Below are positions 12,052 through 23,501 of a DNA stretch of 64,000 nt, in pieces (the stretch's first letter is position 1; every line of letters starts with the position of its first letter). The notes beneath the pieces are model-generated. The model was not told the DNA's origin. It saw only the letters and a program-made list of their open reading frames with translations, and did not search any database. A program made the translations under genes and the position numbers. The DNA is from Hyparrhenia diplandra. Its lineage: Eukaryota > Streptophyta > Magnoliopsida > Poales > Poaceae. The stretch lies in the NCBI GenBank assembly GCA_015847255.1, contig JADLZK010006450.1:62001-126000 (forward strand). The letters are read 5' to 3'.

Positions 12052-13620
12052 CATGTTGAGAAAGCGGCAAGCACGATCAAGAAGGGCATGAGAAGAAGCG
12101 CGAGGCTCTCCCAAAGAAGTTCGGGTACACACTTCAACAACGCCGAAGCATACGAAGAAGACGCACCCCGCAAGAGCAAGAGCAAGAACAAGCACCCACG
12201 GGGATGACGATCAAGGAAGCCGATGCACCACACCTCGACTTTGGAAGGAGAACGGGAGATGCAAGCCTACAACATCCTCAAGAACCGAGACTTCACTCCT
12301 ACTCCTCACTTCCCCGATGGCGTCCTCGAAAAACTAGGTATGAACATCGAATTCCCCATCATTTGGAAAGTCGTCGGATGGTAGGGATTGCTCCCCTGGA
12401 TGAACAGGGCTCTCGCCTCCTCACCATCCAATTTCTAGGATCTTTGGAAGTTCATGATCGGGGTGTTAGTTTCAAACTTTTTAGTAAATACTACTATTAC
12501 ACTTGGCAAGAAGCTGGCTAGGCACATAGGCTTTGATGCTAAGAAATGTTGCACAAACTTAGCTGTTGCTTTACCGCATTTTAATCGTGCGCCTTTTTTT
12601 TTTGAAATCTCCACCATAGTTCCTACAGATCCTAGGTTTAGATCCTTCTAATGCCAAGATACATCATCCAACATTGAAATTCATGCAAAAATGGATTGCC
12701 ATAACTTTGTTTCCTAGGCAAGAATTTCGTCGTCTTTTGGATGTTGAGATGCAATGCCTCTTTGCCATAGTTCACAAGAGAAAGATTGCTCCCTGTAAAA
12801 GAAATCATAAAATGCATGCTTAGCAATTTTAAGCAATCCACACCTGTTTATTGTACCTCTCTTGTGACAAGGATTGCTAGTAACATTGGTGCATTGCAAG
12901 GCGAGAATGTCACATACCTAGATACTCCACCTCTGGAAATTTCATTATCACACCTGTTTCAAGGGCACATAATAAAATTTGATGAGAATGACCACGAGAA
13001 GATTATTTATTATTTTTCGGGATATATAAATGAGATTCTCGCCTCCCTAACTTAGGAACTCTCATTATATAAATCCCCATCACTCACCTTCGCTCTAGTT
13101 GAGCTAGACGAAGCACGCAGAGTTCTGTTTCTCCACTTGAGGTCATCACGAAGGAGAGCTACGGGTGAGGCTAGTGGTTCACAGATGCCACGCCTACACC
13201 CGTACCGGTGCCCACACCCCGGGTTCTTTACACCAACATGAACCCCGGGCTCACACCCACCTTCCAAAGATGAGGGGATGTTCACACCTCATCTAGACCA
13301 AGCAGGAGGGTCAGCATGGCATGAGACACACACAAGGTGTCCTCCGACCGAAGGGATGCCACCACCACGTCACCCCACGGTGGACCCCGAGCGCTCAAGA
13401 GATCAATACCCGACTCGGGAATATGGAACTCCGCACAGGTGAGATTGCGCTAGTCACTCACTGGTTTTGTGCAGGTTTTCGACCAACGCCATCAGCCAGC
13501 ACTGCAACACCAAGCGCAGGAGGCGGAACGGAGACGGCGGGGAGCACGAGGCACGATTGGCGTTACGGTGCCACATGGGGTACAACCCCCTAACCCATAG
13601 GCCATCGCCTAGCTTGGGGA
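12052..13620 (+). pseudogene. E1 Athila-type 3' ORF (envelope-position, ATHILA ORF1-like), broken
   Basis: From the ATG near 12052 the region encodes a basic lysine-rich N-terminus, then (in pieces) a globular segment including FLGSLEVHDRGVSF and CCTNLAVALPHFN, then PVKEIIKCMLSNFKQ and TRIASNIGALQGENVTYL (about 12790-12930). A proline- and glutamine-rich C-terminal tail (13180-13600) is heavily frameshifted compared with the clean E2 copy. The position between the pol site and the 3' LTR and the recognisable pieces fit the ATHILA ORF1/Retrotrans family. Function is unknown; envelope-like by position only, and I see no clear membrane segment. Confidence 0.55.
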
Positions 13621-13624
13621 GGAC

Positions 13625-14655
13625 CCCACGGAGGTAAGTACCTACCTTCCCTATCACTTTATTTTATCCCTTAAATTTTCATTTTCATTTTCCTTTATTC
13701 AAAAAAAAATAAATAAATAATAAAAAAATGAAAAGAACAAAAATACAATTCCACTTCAATATGTAGTATAAGGATGCTTAATTTCTCCGAAGTTGAAATG
13801 ATGAAGAGTTGCTCTCTGTCTATAATTCAATTTGCACCTAGTTCATAACATTGTATTCCCCAATGTTTAAGTTTATTGGCTTCACTTGTCTTGTCCTAAA
13901 ACTTAATGATTTGTGGGTATGCAAACACATGATTCTTCTCTAAGCTATTGCCGGATATGATATGGTAAAAATAGAATCTACTATGATTTCGTTCTATGAG
14001 AGATTCATCATTCGAAGAATAATTTTCAAAATTCCTTAATGATCAAAATTCTCATGATAGCCTTTGTGAGACACTGTCATACGCTTTTGATCAAGATTCA
14101 CATTCACATTGCCAAAAATAGGTTATGGGCTAAGCTAGAAAAAATGGACGTGTGTTCGAGAAAAAAATAAAACAATGGGTACTTCGATACCCGCCTAAAA
14201 AAAAGAGAAGAATAATGGACAAGTGTCCGAGGGCGAGTAGAGCCCACTTCTCTAAAAAGAAATAAGAGCTAGCCCATACCTTATCAAAAAGAAATAAAAT
14301 TTCACTTGCACATCCTGATCTAGGCTTATGACTTGTTTCTCCTTATGGTTTACACACCCGAGATGATCATTACAAAAATCTCCGCATGAACGATCAATCA
14401 AAGAATGAATGACTAGTTTTCTATGAAAACCGTTCTATCTTGCAATAACCCAAGAGTTTGGAGAATGTTATAAGCCCCATATGATTTAAGTAAACAAGGA
14501 TAGATAAAAATGCCAATTTAATTAGACAACGGAAGAATACTTTGTTATGAGCATGGTACATTTTGAAATATATCGGCATTGTAGCAACTCCCCGATCAAC
14601 AACCAAACACTTTAGCTATTTGCTCGGGACGAGCAAAGGTTAAGCTTAGGGGACT
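13625..14655 (+). other. E1 3' untranslated region and polypurine tract
   Basis: About 1 kb of AT-rich non-coding sequence. It ends with CGGGACGAGCAAAGG and AAGCTTAGGGGACT just before the LTR; GGACGAGCAAAGGTTAAGCTT followed by a purine run is typical upstream of the 3' LTR in grass Athila-like elements. The AGGGGA run (14648-14653) is the likely polypurine tract. Confidence 0.7.
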
Positions 14656-16223
14656 TGTTGGCGGTCATTATCGAGTATATTATACCGCCAACTTACATCC
14701 AATTCATAAGAAAAGGGGCAAACTTATGATACATATACCTTTACTTCTAACCTAGTTCCACTTGTATTCGTAGAAATTATGTCTTGCAGGTATAAAAGTG
14801 GAAACAGTACGTAGTCATAAATAAATTAGAAAGCGCATTGAATAAAAAGACGCCAAGGAGTGGATTGAGCAAGAGAACCAAACCCCGCGCACATTTTGGC
14901 CCATGCACCACCATAGGCCCAACATGTGAATGACAAAACACGCGACAGAGAAGGGCGGGGCGGGAGGCCAGCCCAGGCCGGCCGGCAAAGGGGGCGGCCG
15001 GCTCAAAATTTCGGCCTCCCTTCCCGCCCTTTCTCTGGCGGTTTGGAGCGATCTTCATGCGGCGGTTGCATGCGGTGCAAACTTTCATTCCGCCAAGAAC
15101 ACCTCGAAGCAAGGAGAGCCCTCCATTCCCTCTTCCTCTCCACTATATAAAGAGAGGCACTCCTCACTTAACACACAACACACAACACACTACACATTGT
15201 TACATCCTTATCTTGAGCTCTACTCTCTTCACTTCATTAGTTTAGTAGTAGGATTCGAGTTAGGCAAAGCTTCAAGGAGGGCTTGTCTCCTTGGAAGGAT
15301 CTTTTAGTAATTTACTATGAAGTTCTTTCCTTTATTCAAGTCTCATTATTTATATCGCAATGCATATGAACTAGAGTATAGTTATCCTCATGTTATATTC
15401 ATATTGTGCCAACTAGAGTATAGTTAGTATGATGTGATAATTAACATGACTAACTTTAGGCTAATTGAATCATATTTTATTCTTGGAATGTAGTAGGACT
15501 AAGTTCGAAATGATGGTCCGGTGTACCTTGGGTTTACCTTTACTCTTGCCATGTCGATCCGTAGGGTCGGGGGTACCTAGGGGTTTAGGTAGTTTTCTAT
15601 AAACGTAAGCGTGGTGCTTAGGTCTATAGAGAATCATCCGGGAAATCTTTGGCATCCCACGGTAGTGAGGTAGGCGGCGATGGTGACGGCTCGTTTCGTC
15701 CTACGCACTCCTCCACGCCCGGGTGTCGGGGTTGGAGTCTTATCAAGTGTCACCGGCTGGCATATACCAGCCGCAGACATCTCCTCATCGCTTTAGCCCA
15801 TCTACGCTATGAACCATGAATGACATATGTAGACTATAGTCCGACGCATTGGCAATATTAGAATAGCCAACTCAACATAGATTTTTCCCTTTCTTGTTAT
15901 TTCCTATTTATTCCTTCTAGTGCTCAAGAAGTGTGTGTGTCACCACTATCTCCAATATTATTATCACTTACCCCTGTATATGATTAGTAGCTATCCATAC
16001 ATACATTGTGGGCTATCATCATCATATTAAATCTAAACCTGCCTTCCCATGGAAAAATATAAATGAACGATACCCGAATACTCCGGGTGAAATGCTACGA
16101 TGATAGATCCGTGCGCTATGGTTGACCCTTGCAATATTCAATTTATCTATCACCCGACGCTCTCTCGGCGTTATCATTAAGGATAATATTTATTCTTAGT
16201 GATTGCGTTAAGAAACGCCAACA
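14656..16223 (+). repeat. E1 3' LTR
   Basis: TGTTGGCGG...CGCCAACA, followed by TSD ATGTA. TATA box at 15144-15152. Closely matches the 5' LTR apart from small clustered indels. Confidence 0.9.
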
Positions 16224-16918
16224 ATGTACCATAAAAGTCAAAGCGACTTACAAACCGAAAGTAAGTAGTTGGGGAATAGAGGAATATAAACAAACCGTAG
16301 TTTAGCAACGGTTAGTTTAGTGGGAAAATTTTTGTAAGACAAGATAGTAGTAGTACTCGATAGAGCGTTAGTGTTCTCAAGCTTGTGTATTCATCTATGA
16401 TGAAAATAAGCGGCAGAATTATCACCTTTCCTCACTTCTGGCGCGAGAAAAATTCAGGCGACACCGTTGATGCCTAATGTTGGATGGAAATCACTCAAGT
16501 AGCTTGGTCACCTGAACAGAGGTCCCAAACCGGGTAAAGGAGGGTTGCGTTAAGTTTGGAGAACCAGCGTAAAAAATAGCCACTCTATGGATAGAGGCAC
16601 ATATCACAAAAAATTGCACTCCCTCCGTTTCCAAATTGTAAAGTCGCTTTGACTTTTTGGTTCGGATCCATTTTGCTATGTATCCACGCATATTATTGTA
16701 TCTAGATACATAGCTAAATGGATGTACCAAAAAAGTCAAAAGCTTACTTTTACAAACAAGCGGAGAAAGTAGTCGAGGAATAGAAGAATATAAACAAATT
16801 GTAGTTTAGCAACAGTTCGTTTTAGTAGGAAAATTTCAGAAGACAAGATAGTTGTACTCGGCAGAGCAGCGCGGTGTTCTTGAGCTCGTGTATTCATCTA
16901 TGAAGAAAATAAGCAACT

Positions 16919-17516
16919 TCGCCTTTCCTCACTAGGCAAAATCTGGAAAGGAAGCCAGAAATGTGTTGGTTGTAATATGAATCAAACCATTCAACACCTA
17001 TTCCTAGATTGTCCGTATTCGAAAAACGGTATGGAGGATCATCTTTTATGCTCTTGGCCTAAACCGGCCTAGATCTAACATAAGCCATATGTTTGGTACA
17101 TGGCCCACTAATCAGAATAAAAGGATTAGAAACTTGATTTGGGTTGGTGTCACAGGCTATATCTTTGGGCCATTTTATTTGTCGAACGATATTATCTTTA
17201 ACAAAATGAAAGTTTTCTCGCATCTTGGTTATTTTTCGGATGAGCCTATTGGCTACGATGATCGAGCCCACTTGCTCGCGTGATGAACAGGACAAGAACA
17301 CACTCTCGCTAATTAGCGAGAAAACTATAAGTGTTTACTTTGGAGTTTCCCTATAGAGGGTGGAAGCACATTTATCATTTGCTTTAGTTCTCTTTTATCT
17401 GTTTTAGAGACTTGTTTTGCTCTACCTTTTTATCCAAATTACTTGTAATAAGCGGCCGTGGTACATCCTCGGATGTAGAGGCCGAATGTTTTTCTCATCC
17501 ATTATCTAAAAAAAAA
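16919..17516 (+). pseudogene. LINE zf-RVT fragment, copy 4
   Basis: Fourth copy, in the first B unit to the right of E1. It shares the KRIRNLIWVGV segment and the polyA-like end. Confidence 0.75.
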
Positions 17517-18464
17517 GCTTCGTCGCTCGAACAGATTTAAAAATTTCGGTCACACGGAAATTAGCAAGGCCCTAATATTATCTGATTTAATTTCAGAATA
17601 GGCGTCGTGAGGAGGACTACACAATCCATAGAGGCACAGATCACAAAAAATTGCACTCCCTCCGTTCCAAAATCGTAAGTCACTTTGACTTTTTTGGTTC
17701 GTCCATTTTGCTATGTATCCGGGCATATTATTGTATCTAGATACATAGCTAAATGGATGTACCATAAAAGTCAAAAGCGACTTACAAACTGAAAATAGAT
17801 GTAGTTCAAAGGGAATAGAGGAATATAAACAAACCGTAATTTAGCAACAGTTCATTTAGTGGGAAAAATTTTTGTAAGACAAGATAGTAGTAGTACTTGA
17901 CAGAAAGCGATTAGTGTTCTCAAGCTTGTGTATTCATCTATGAAGAAAATAAGCGGCAGAAATTATCACCTTTCCTCACTTCTGGCGATGAAAAATTCAG
18001 CGACACCGTTGATGCCACCGTTGGATGGAAATCACCGAAGTAGCTTGGTCACCCGAGCGAGAGGTCCCAAACCCGGGTAAAGGAGTAGGGTTGCGTTAAG
18101 TTTGGAGAACCGGCGTAAAAATAGCCACTCTAATGGAATGAGGCACGGATCACAAAAAAATTGCACTCCCTCCATTCCAAATAAGTCGCTTTGACTTTTT
18201 TTTTGGTTAGATCCATTTTGCTATGTATCCGGGCATATTATTGTATCTAGATACATAGCTAAATGGATGTACCAAAAAGTCAAAGCGACTTACAAACCGG
18301 CGGAGGAAGTAGTTGAGAATAGAAGAATATAAACAAAGCGTAGTTTAGCAACGGTTTGTTTAGTAGGAAAAATTTTCGTAAGACAAGATAGTTGTACTCG
18401 ATAGAGCGGTCGGTGTTCTTGAGCTCGTGTATTCATCTATGAAGAAAATAAGTAGCGAGAATTA

Positions 18465-19059
18465 TCGCCTTTCCTCACTAGGCAAAAGCGGAAAGGAAGC
18501 CGAGAAATGTGTTGGTTGTAATATGATTCGGACCATTCAACACCTATTCCTAGATTGTCCGTATTCGAAAACGGTATGGAGGATCATCTTTTATGCTACG
18601 GGCCTAAACCAGCTTAGATCTACATAAGCCATATGTTTGGTACATGGCCTACTAATCGAGAATAAAAGGATTAGAAACTTGATTTGGGTTGGCGCCACTG
18701 ACTATATCTTTGGGCCATTTGGTATTGTGGAAACGATATTGTCTTTAACAAAATGAAAGTTTTCTCATTGTCGAAGGTAATTTTCGAGATGAGCCTATTG
18801 GCTGCGGATCGAGCCCGATTCAGCGGCGTGATGAATAAGACAAGAACACACTCGCTAATTAGCGTAAAACTAGAAGTGTTTACTTTGGAGTTTCCCTATA
18901 GAGGGTGGGAGCACATTTATCATTTGCTTTAGTTCTCTTTATCCATTTTGGAGACTTGTTTTTTGCTCTACCTTTTTATCCATTATTTGTTATTATTGGT
19001 CTGTGTACATCCTCGGATGTAGAGGCCGGATGTTTTTTCTCATCCATTATCTAAAAAAA
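18465..19059 (+). pseudogene. LINE zf-RVT fragment, copy 5 (best zinc-binding motif)
   Basis: Fifth copy, with the clearest zinc-binding motif: EKCVGCNMIRTIQHLFLDC in an open frame from 18427 to 18627. The two cysteines plus H and C are the residues expected of zf-RVT. The frame closes after GLNQ, then continues with indels to the A-run. Confidence 0.8.
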
Positions 19060-20051
19060 GCTTCGTCGCTTTGAAGCAGATTTGAAAATTTCAGTCACTG
19101 AAATTAGCAAGGCCCTAATATTATACGGTTCAATTACAGTAATAGGCGTGCTGTGGAGGACTACACAATCCACGAGCACTGAGATCACAAAAAATTGCAC
19201 TCCCTCCGTTTCCAAAGCGTAAAAAGTCGCTTTGACTTTTTTGGTTCGTCGATTTTGCTATGTATCCGGGAATATTATTGTATCTAGATATATAACTAAA
19301 TGGATGTACCAAAAAAGTCAAAGCGACTTACAAACCGAAATGGAAGAAGTAGTTCGGGAATAGAGGAATATAAACAAAAACCTGTAGTTTAGGCGTTTAG
19401 CAACAGTTCATTTAGGTTCATTTAGTGGGAAAAATTTTGTAACACAAGATAGTAGTAGTACTCGACATAGCGGTCGGTGTTCTCAAGCTTGTGTATTCAT
19501 CTATGAAAAAAATAAGCGGCGAAATTATCACCTTTCCTCACTACCGGGCGAATGAAAAATTCAGGCGACACGATGACGCGTTGATGCCCGGAAATCATCA
19601 AGTAGCTACGCCGCTGAACATATTTGAAAATTTCAGTCCACGGAAATTAGCAAGGCCCTAATATTATACGGTTCAAATTGTAATAGGCGTCTGTGAGGAC
19701 TACACAATCCACAGAGGCACAGATCACCAAAAATTGCACTCCCTCCGTTTCCAAATTGTAAAATCGCTTTGACTTTTTGGTTCGTCCATTTTGCTATGTA
19801 TCCGGGCATATTATTGTATCTAGATACATAGCTAAATGGATGTACCAAAAAAGTCAAAAGCGATTTTACAAACCTAAGCGGAGGAAGTAGTTTAGGAATA
19901 GAAGAATATAAACAAACCGTAATTTAGCAATAGTTCGTTTTTAGTAGGAAATTTTTTTTGTAAGACAAGATAGTCGTAGTACTCGACAGGTAGCAGCAAG
20001 TGTTCTTGCGCATGTATATTCATCTATGAAGAAAATAAGCAAGCAGAATTA

Positions 20052-20647
20052 TCGCCTTTCCTCACTAGGCAAAACGGAAAGGAAGCCGAAATGTGTTGGT
20101 TGTAATATGAATGAGACCATCCAACACCTATTCCTAGATTGGCCGTTTTCGAAAACGGTATGGAGGATCATCTTTTATGCTACTTGGCCTAAACCAGCCT
20201 AGATCTACATAAGCCATATGTTTGGTACATGGCCTACTAATCGAATAAAAAGGATTAGAAACTTGATTTGGGTTGGTGTCACGGCTATATCTTTGGGCCA
20301 TTTGGCCATTGTCGAAACGATATTATCTTTAACAAAATGAAAGTTTTCTCGTTGTCGAAGGTAATTTTCAGATGAGCCTATTGGCTGCGGTACTAAGCCC
20401 GATTGCGGCGTGATGAACAAGACAAGAACACACTCTCGCTAATTAGCGTAAAAAACTAGAAGTGTTTACTTTGGAGTTTCACTATAGAGGGTGGAAGCAC
20501 ATTTATCATTTGCTTTAGTTCTCTTTATACATTTTTAGAGACTTGTTTTTTTGCTCTACCTTTTTATCCAATACTTGTAATAACTGGTCGTGTACATCCT
20601 TGGATGTAGAGGCCGGATGTTTTTCTCATCCATTATCTAAAAAAAAA
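20052..20647 (+). pseudogene. LINE zf-RVT fragment, copy 6
   Basis: Sixth copy. It has the same ends as the others, with one substitution in the DCPYSK motif (ATTGGCCG in place of ATTGTCCG). Confidence 0.75.
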
Positions 20648-22044
20648 GCTTCCTCGCTTTGAGCAGATTTGAAAATTTCATCACGGAAATTAGCAAGGCC
20701 CTAATATTATACTGATTCAATTTCGTAATAGGCGTACTGTGAGGACTACACAATCCACGAGAGGCACAGATCACAAAAATTGCACTCCCTCCGTTTCAAA
20801 AGCTGAAGTCACTTTGACTTTTTTGTTCGTTCCATTTTGCTATGTATCTAGGCATAATATTGTATCTAGATACATAGCTAAATGGATGTACCAAAAAAGT
20901 CAAAGCGAATTTACAAACTGAAAAACGGAAGAAGTAGTTCAGGAATAGAGGAATATAAAAACCTGTAGTTTAGCTTGAGTTCGTTTTAGTGGGAAAATTT
21001 TTGTAAGACAAGATAGTAGTAGTACTTGACGAGTAGTTAGTGTTCTCAAGCTTTTGTATTCATCTATGAAGAAAATAAGCGGCGAAATTATCACCTTTCC
21101 TCACTTCCCGGGCGATCGAAAAATTCAGGCGACAGGATGATGCGTTGATACCCGGCATTTGGATGGAAATGGCGAAGTAGCCGTCACCGAGCGAGAGGTC
21201 CCAAACCCGGGTAAAGGAGGAGGGTTGCGTTAAGTTTGGCAAACCGGTAAAAAAAAATAGCCACTCTAATGGACAATGGCAATGATCACAAAAAAATGCA
21301 CTCCCTCCGTTTCCAAATTGTAAAGTCGCATTGACTTTTTGGTTTGTCCATTTTGCTATGTATCTTGGCATATTATTGTATCTAGATACATAGTTAAATG
21401 GATGTACCAAAAAGTCAAAGTGACTTACAAACTAAAGCGGAGGAAGTAGTTCAGAACAGAAGAATATAAACAAAACTGTAGTTTAGCAACAGTTCGTTTA
21501 GCAGGAAAATTTTTGTAAGACAAGATAGTAGTAGTACTCGACAGAGCGGTTAGTGTTCTCGATCTTGTGTATTCATCTATGAAGAAAATAAGCGGCCGAG
21601 AATTATCACCTTTCCTCACTTCGTGGCGATCGAAAAATTGAGGCGACACGGATGGCGTGTTGATGCCTGCTGTTGGATGGAAATCACCGAAGTATCCATG
21701 TGAGGCTAATATTATACAGTTCAATTACGTAATAGGCGTCTATTAGGACTACAAGAACCATAGAGTCCGCAGAACACAAAATAAATTAAATGTAGTTCAG
21801 GGAATAGAATAGTATAGACAAACCTGTAGTTTAGTAACATTTCATTTAATAGGAGCAGATCATTGTTCTTGAGCATGTATATTTATCTATAGAGAAAATA
21901 GCGGTAGTGTAGTTGCAGTCTCCTAAAACAAAAACACAAAGGTGACAACATTAATGTAGTAGGCGGTGTCAAGTTCGGTATGTACAACTCAATACATCCA
22001 TCCGAGGATACTGATTATCTGAGTTCAATTCTGTAATAGGTAGT

Positions 22045-22150
22045 GTATGAGGAGTAGACGAGAGCTTTGTTTCGCTTGTTCTTGCAATCTTGCTTCATCT
22101 TGTTTAAACTTATTCTCTCACGGGATACTATTAAACAAGCGAACAGGCTC
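22045..22150. mobile_element. Small inverted-repeat element (MITE-like), copy 1
   Basis: TTTCGCTTGTTCTTGC at the left and AACAAGCGAACAGG at the right are inverted around CATCTTGTTTAAACTTATTC. A relative lies at 22487-22582. The type (hAT-like?) is a guess. Confidence 0.4.
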
Positions 22151-22486
22151 TCGAGGGGCCTGAGATCACCAAAAAAAAAGGTAGTTGGGGAATAGTGGAG
22201 TATAAAGAAACTATAGTTTCGTGGCGGTTCATTTAATATGCACATTTTTTGTATGACAAGATACCGTAGTACTCTATAGGGCGTCGTGTTTACTTGAGCA
22301 CGCATATTCATCTATAAAGAAAATAAGCGGCAAAGTGGATAACAACAACATTGTAGTTATATATAGTAGCGGTCGGGCACGGTAGCATTGAGGAGTCAAG
22401 TTCAAGTATGTACAACTCAATTATATCCATATTATGAGGATAAAATTATAGTTCATTCATACGTAATAGGCGATACATGAGGACTA

Positions 22487-22582
22487 ATCGACTGTTCGCT
22501 TGTGCTTGCTTCATCTTGTTTTAGCTTATTCTCTCTCACGTCGTAATAGAATATATATATTAAACACAAGCAAACAGGCTTC
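22487..22582. mobile_element. Small inverted-repeat element (MITE-like), copy 2
   Basis: CTGTTCGCTTGTGCTTGC at the left pairs with AACACAAGCAAACAGG at the right, with a short AT-rich centre. Confidence 0.45.
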
Positions 22583-22689
22583 AGAGGCGCGGATCACGGA
22601 AAAAAAAAAAAAAAAAAAAGGTAGTTCGGGGAATAGTGGAATCTAACAAAGCGTGAAGTTCAAGAATAAAGAGGGCACGCGCACAAGAT

Positions 22690-22890
22690 TGATGGGCTAG
22701 ATATCAAACCCTAGAATGGCGGGCCGGCTTTGGTGGAGGAAGAAGCCGGAGGAGAAGGAGGTCATTTGGCGGAAGCGGCGTCGGCTTGAATGGCGCTGAT
22801 GCGGATCGGCGTGGCGATGGCCGATGAGGCGGCTGGAAACCCTAGAGTCGCCCGTGAGGGGTGTGGCTAGGAACCAAACACCCCGATCGA
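22690..22890 (-). other. Leader-like gene fragment (antisense)
   Basis: On the minus strand the stretch contains two CTAGGGTTT motifs and CT-rich sequence, as in 5' leaders of plant genes, next to GGGTGTTTGGTTCCTAG (about 22867-22883), a TIR-like motif. It may be a captured leader in a TIR element. No protein recognised. Confidence 0.3.
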
Positions 22891-22994
22891 AATGAATCGC
22901 CCCGCACGTGACGAGGCGGGTAAAATTTTGAGTTTTGTAAAGGCTCTACGCGTAAAAATCGTAGCGAAAAATTGGGCGGGCACAAGTAAACGTA

Positions 22995-23251
22995 CTCCCT
23001 CCGGGATGGTTAGAAGTCATTTAGGGACAATGGCACGTCTCCAAAACATAACTTTGACCGCTTATTATTATAAAAATATTTATGGAGATGTGATATATGT
23101 ATACTTTTATCAAAGTATTTTTTTAAGACAAATCTACTCATAATTTGTACATTTACAAACTCAACAACTTAAAAGTTATTGATGATTTATATTCCCGATG
23201 TTTGACCCAAACCTTGTCCAAAAACGACTTCTAATACCATCCCTGAGGGAG
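22995..23251. mobile_element. Stowaway MITE with TA target duplication
   Basis: It starts CTCCCTCCGGGATGGTTAGA and ends TACCATCCCTGAGGGAG, flanked by TA on both sides (22993-22994 and 23252-23253). The inner arms GGTTAGAAGTC and GACTTCTAATACC are inverted. At 257 bases it has the length, TIR and TSD of a Stowaway (Tc1/mariner) MITE. Different family from the array MITE. Confidence 0.85.
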
Positions 23252-23430
23252 TATAATAAAAGTTGTTCGGCTGATTTTGGTGATTGAATAGTATTATTTA
23301 CGTGAAAGAGAAGCCACTTCGGTACAGCACGCAAATGGGCGCGTGGTGGGGCCGTCCTGTCGAGGGTCATAGTGCACACCCGTGGAGGGGCCATCCTGTC
23401 GGGATCTACTACCCGCGTTTGCTCTCCCTC

Positions 23431-23438
23431 TATATACG
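23431..23438 (+). promoter_or_regulatory. Candidate TATA box of the GRF gene
   Basis: TATATACG after CTCCCTC, about 70 bases upstream of the candidate start codon at 23502 and followed by a CT-rich leader. Confidence 0.4.
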
Positions 23439-23501
23439 CCTCTCGCGATTCATTCCATCTCTCGCTCTCTTCCATCCCTTCTCCCGGTGAGCTCCGGCCC
23501 C

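Larger units (their letters stand above)
8589..16223 (+). mobile_element. LTR retrotransposon E1 (Athila-like Ty3 derivative, no pol)
   Basis: A 7635-base element inserted in the MITE at 8486. The TSD ATGTA is perfect (8584-8588 and 16224-16228). LTRs (1575 and 1568 bases) begin TGTTGGCGG and end CGCCAACA. The interior holds a primer site, broken gag, a short basic segment, an AT-rich stretch, an internal promoter with the Athila-type 3' ORF, a long 3' UTR and a purine-rich tract. Protease, reverse transcriptase, RNase H and integrase are not seen, so it could move only with help from another element. Same family as E2 (50539-57904). Confidence 0.9.
2530..22450. repeat. Higher-order tandem array of A (~0.5 kb) and B (~1.03 kb) units, each starting with a MITE
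   Basis: Thirteen copies of one Stowaway-like MITE start at 3473, 3980, 5013, 6945, 7978, 8486, 16619, 17656, 18166, 19200, 19739, 20785 and 21301. After subtracting the inserted LTR elements, spacing alternates between about 500-540 (A) and 1033-1046 (B), giving B A B A B A A B A B A B A A from the left edge. A and B share the MITE, the following ~250 bases (to CCTTTCCTCACT) and a tail ending in GATCACAAAAAATTGCA. B has a LINE 3' fragment where A has ~100 other bases. Because the flanks are identical, the MITEs spread by tandem duplication, not by separate insertions. Degenerate monomers without the MITE lie at both edges (2530-2750, 21725-22450). Confidence 0.85.

Noticed and set aside
8486..16616. 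Recombination between two E1 insertions as cause of the AA doublet around E1
   Set aside because: The ATGTA duplications match and the MITE continues exactly across E1, so a single insertion is enough.
3473..21450. CRISPR-like array because of regularly spaced repeats
   Set aside because: Units are 0.5-1 kb, contain a MITE with inverted arms and a LINE fragment, and lie in plant DNA; no short repeat-spacer pattern.
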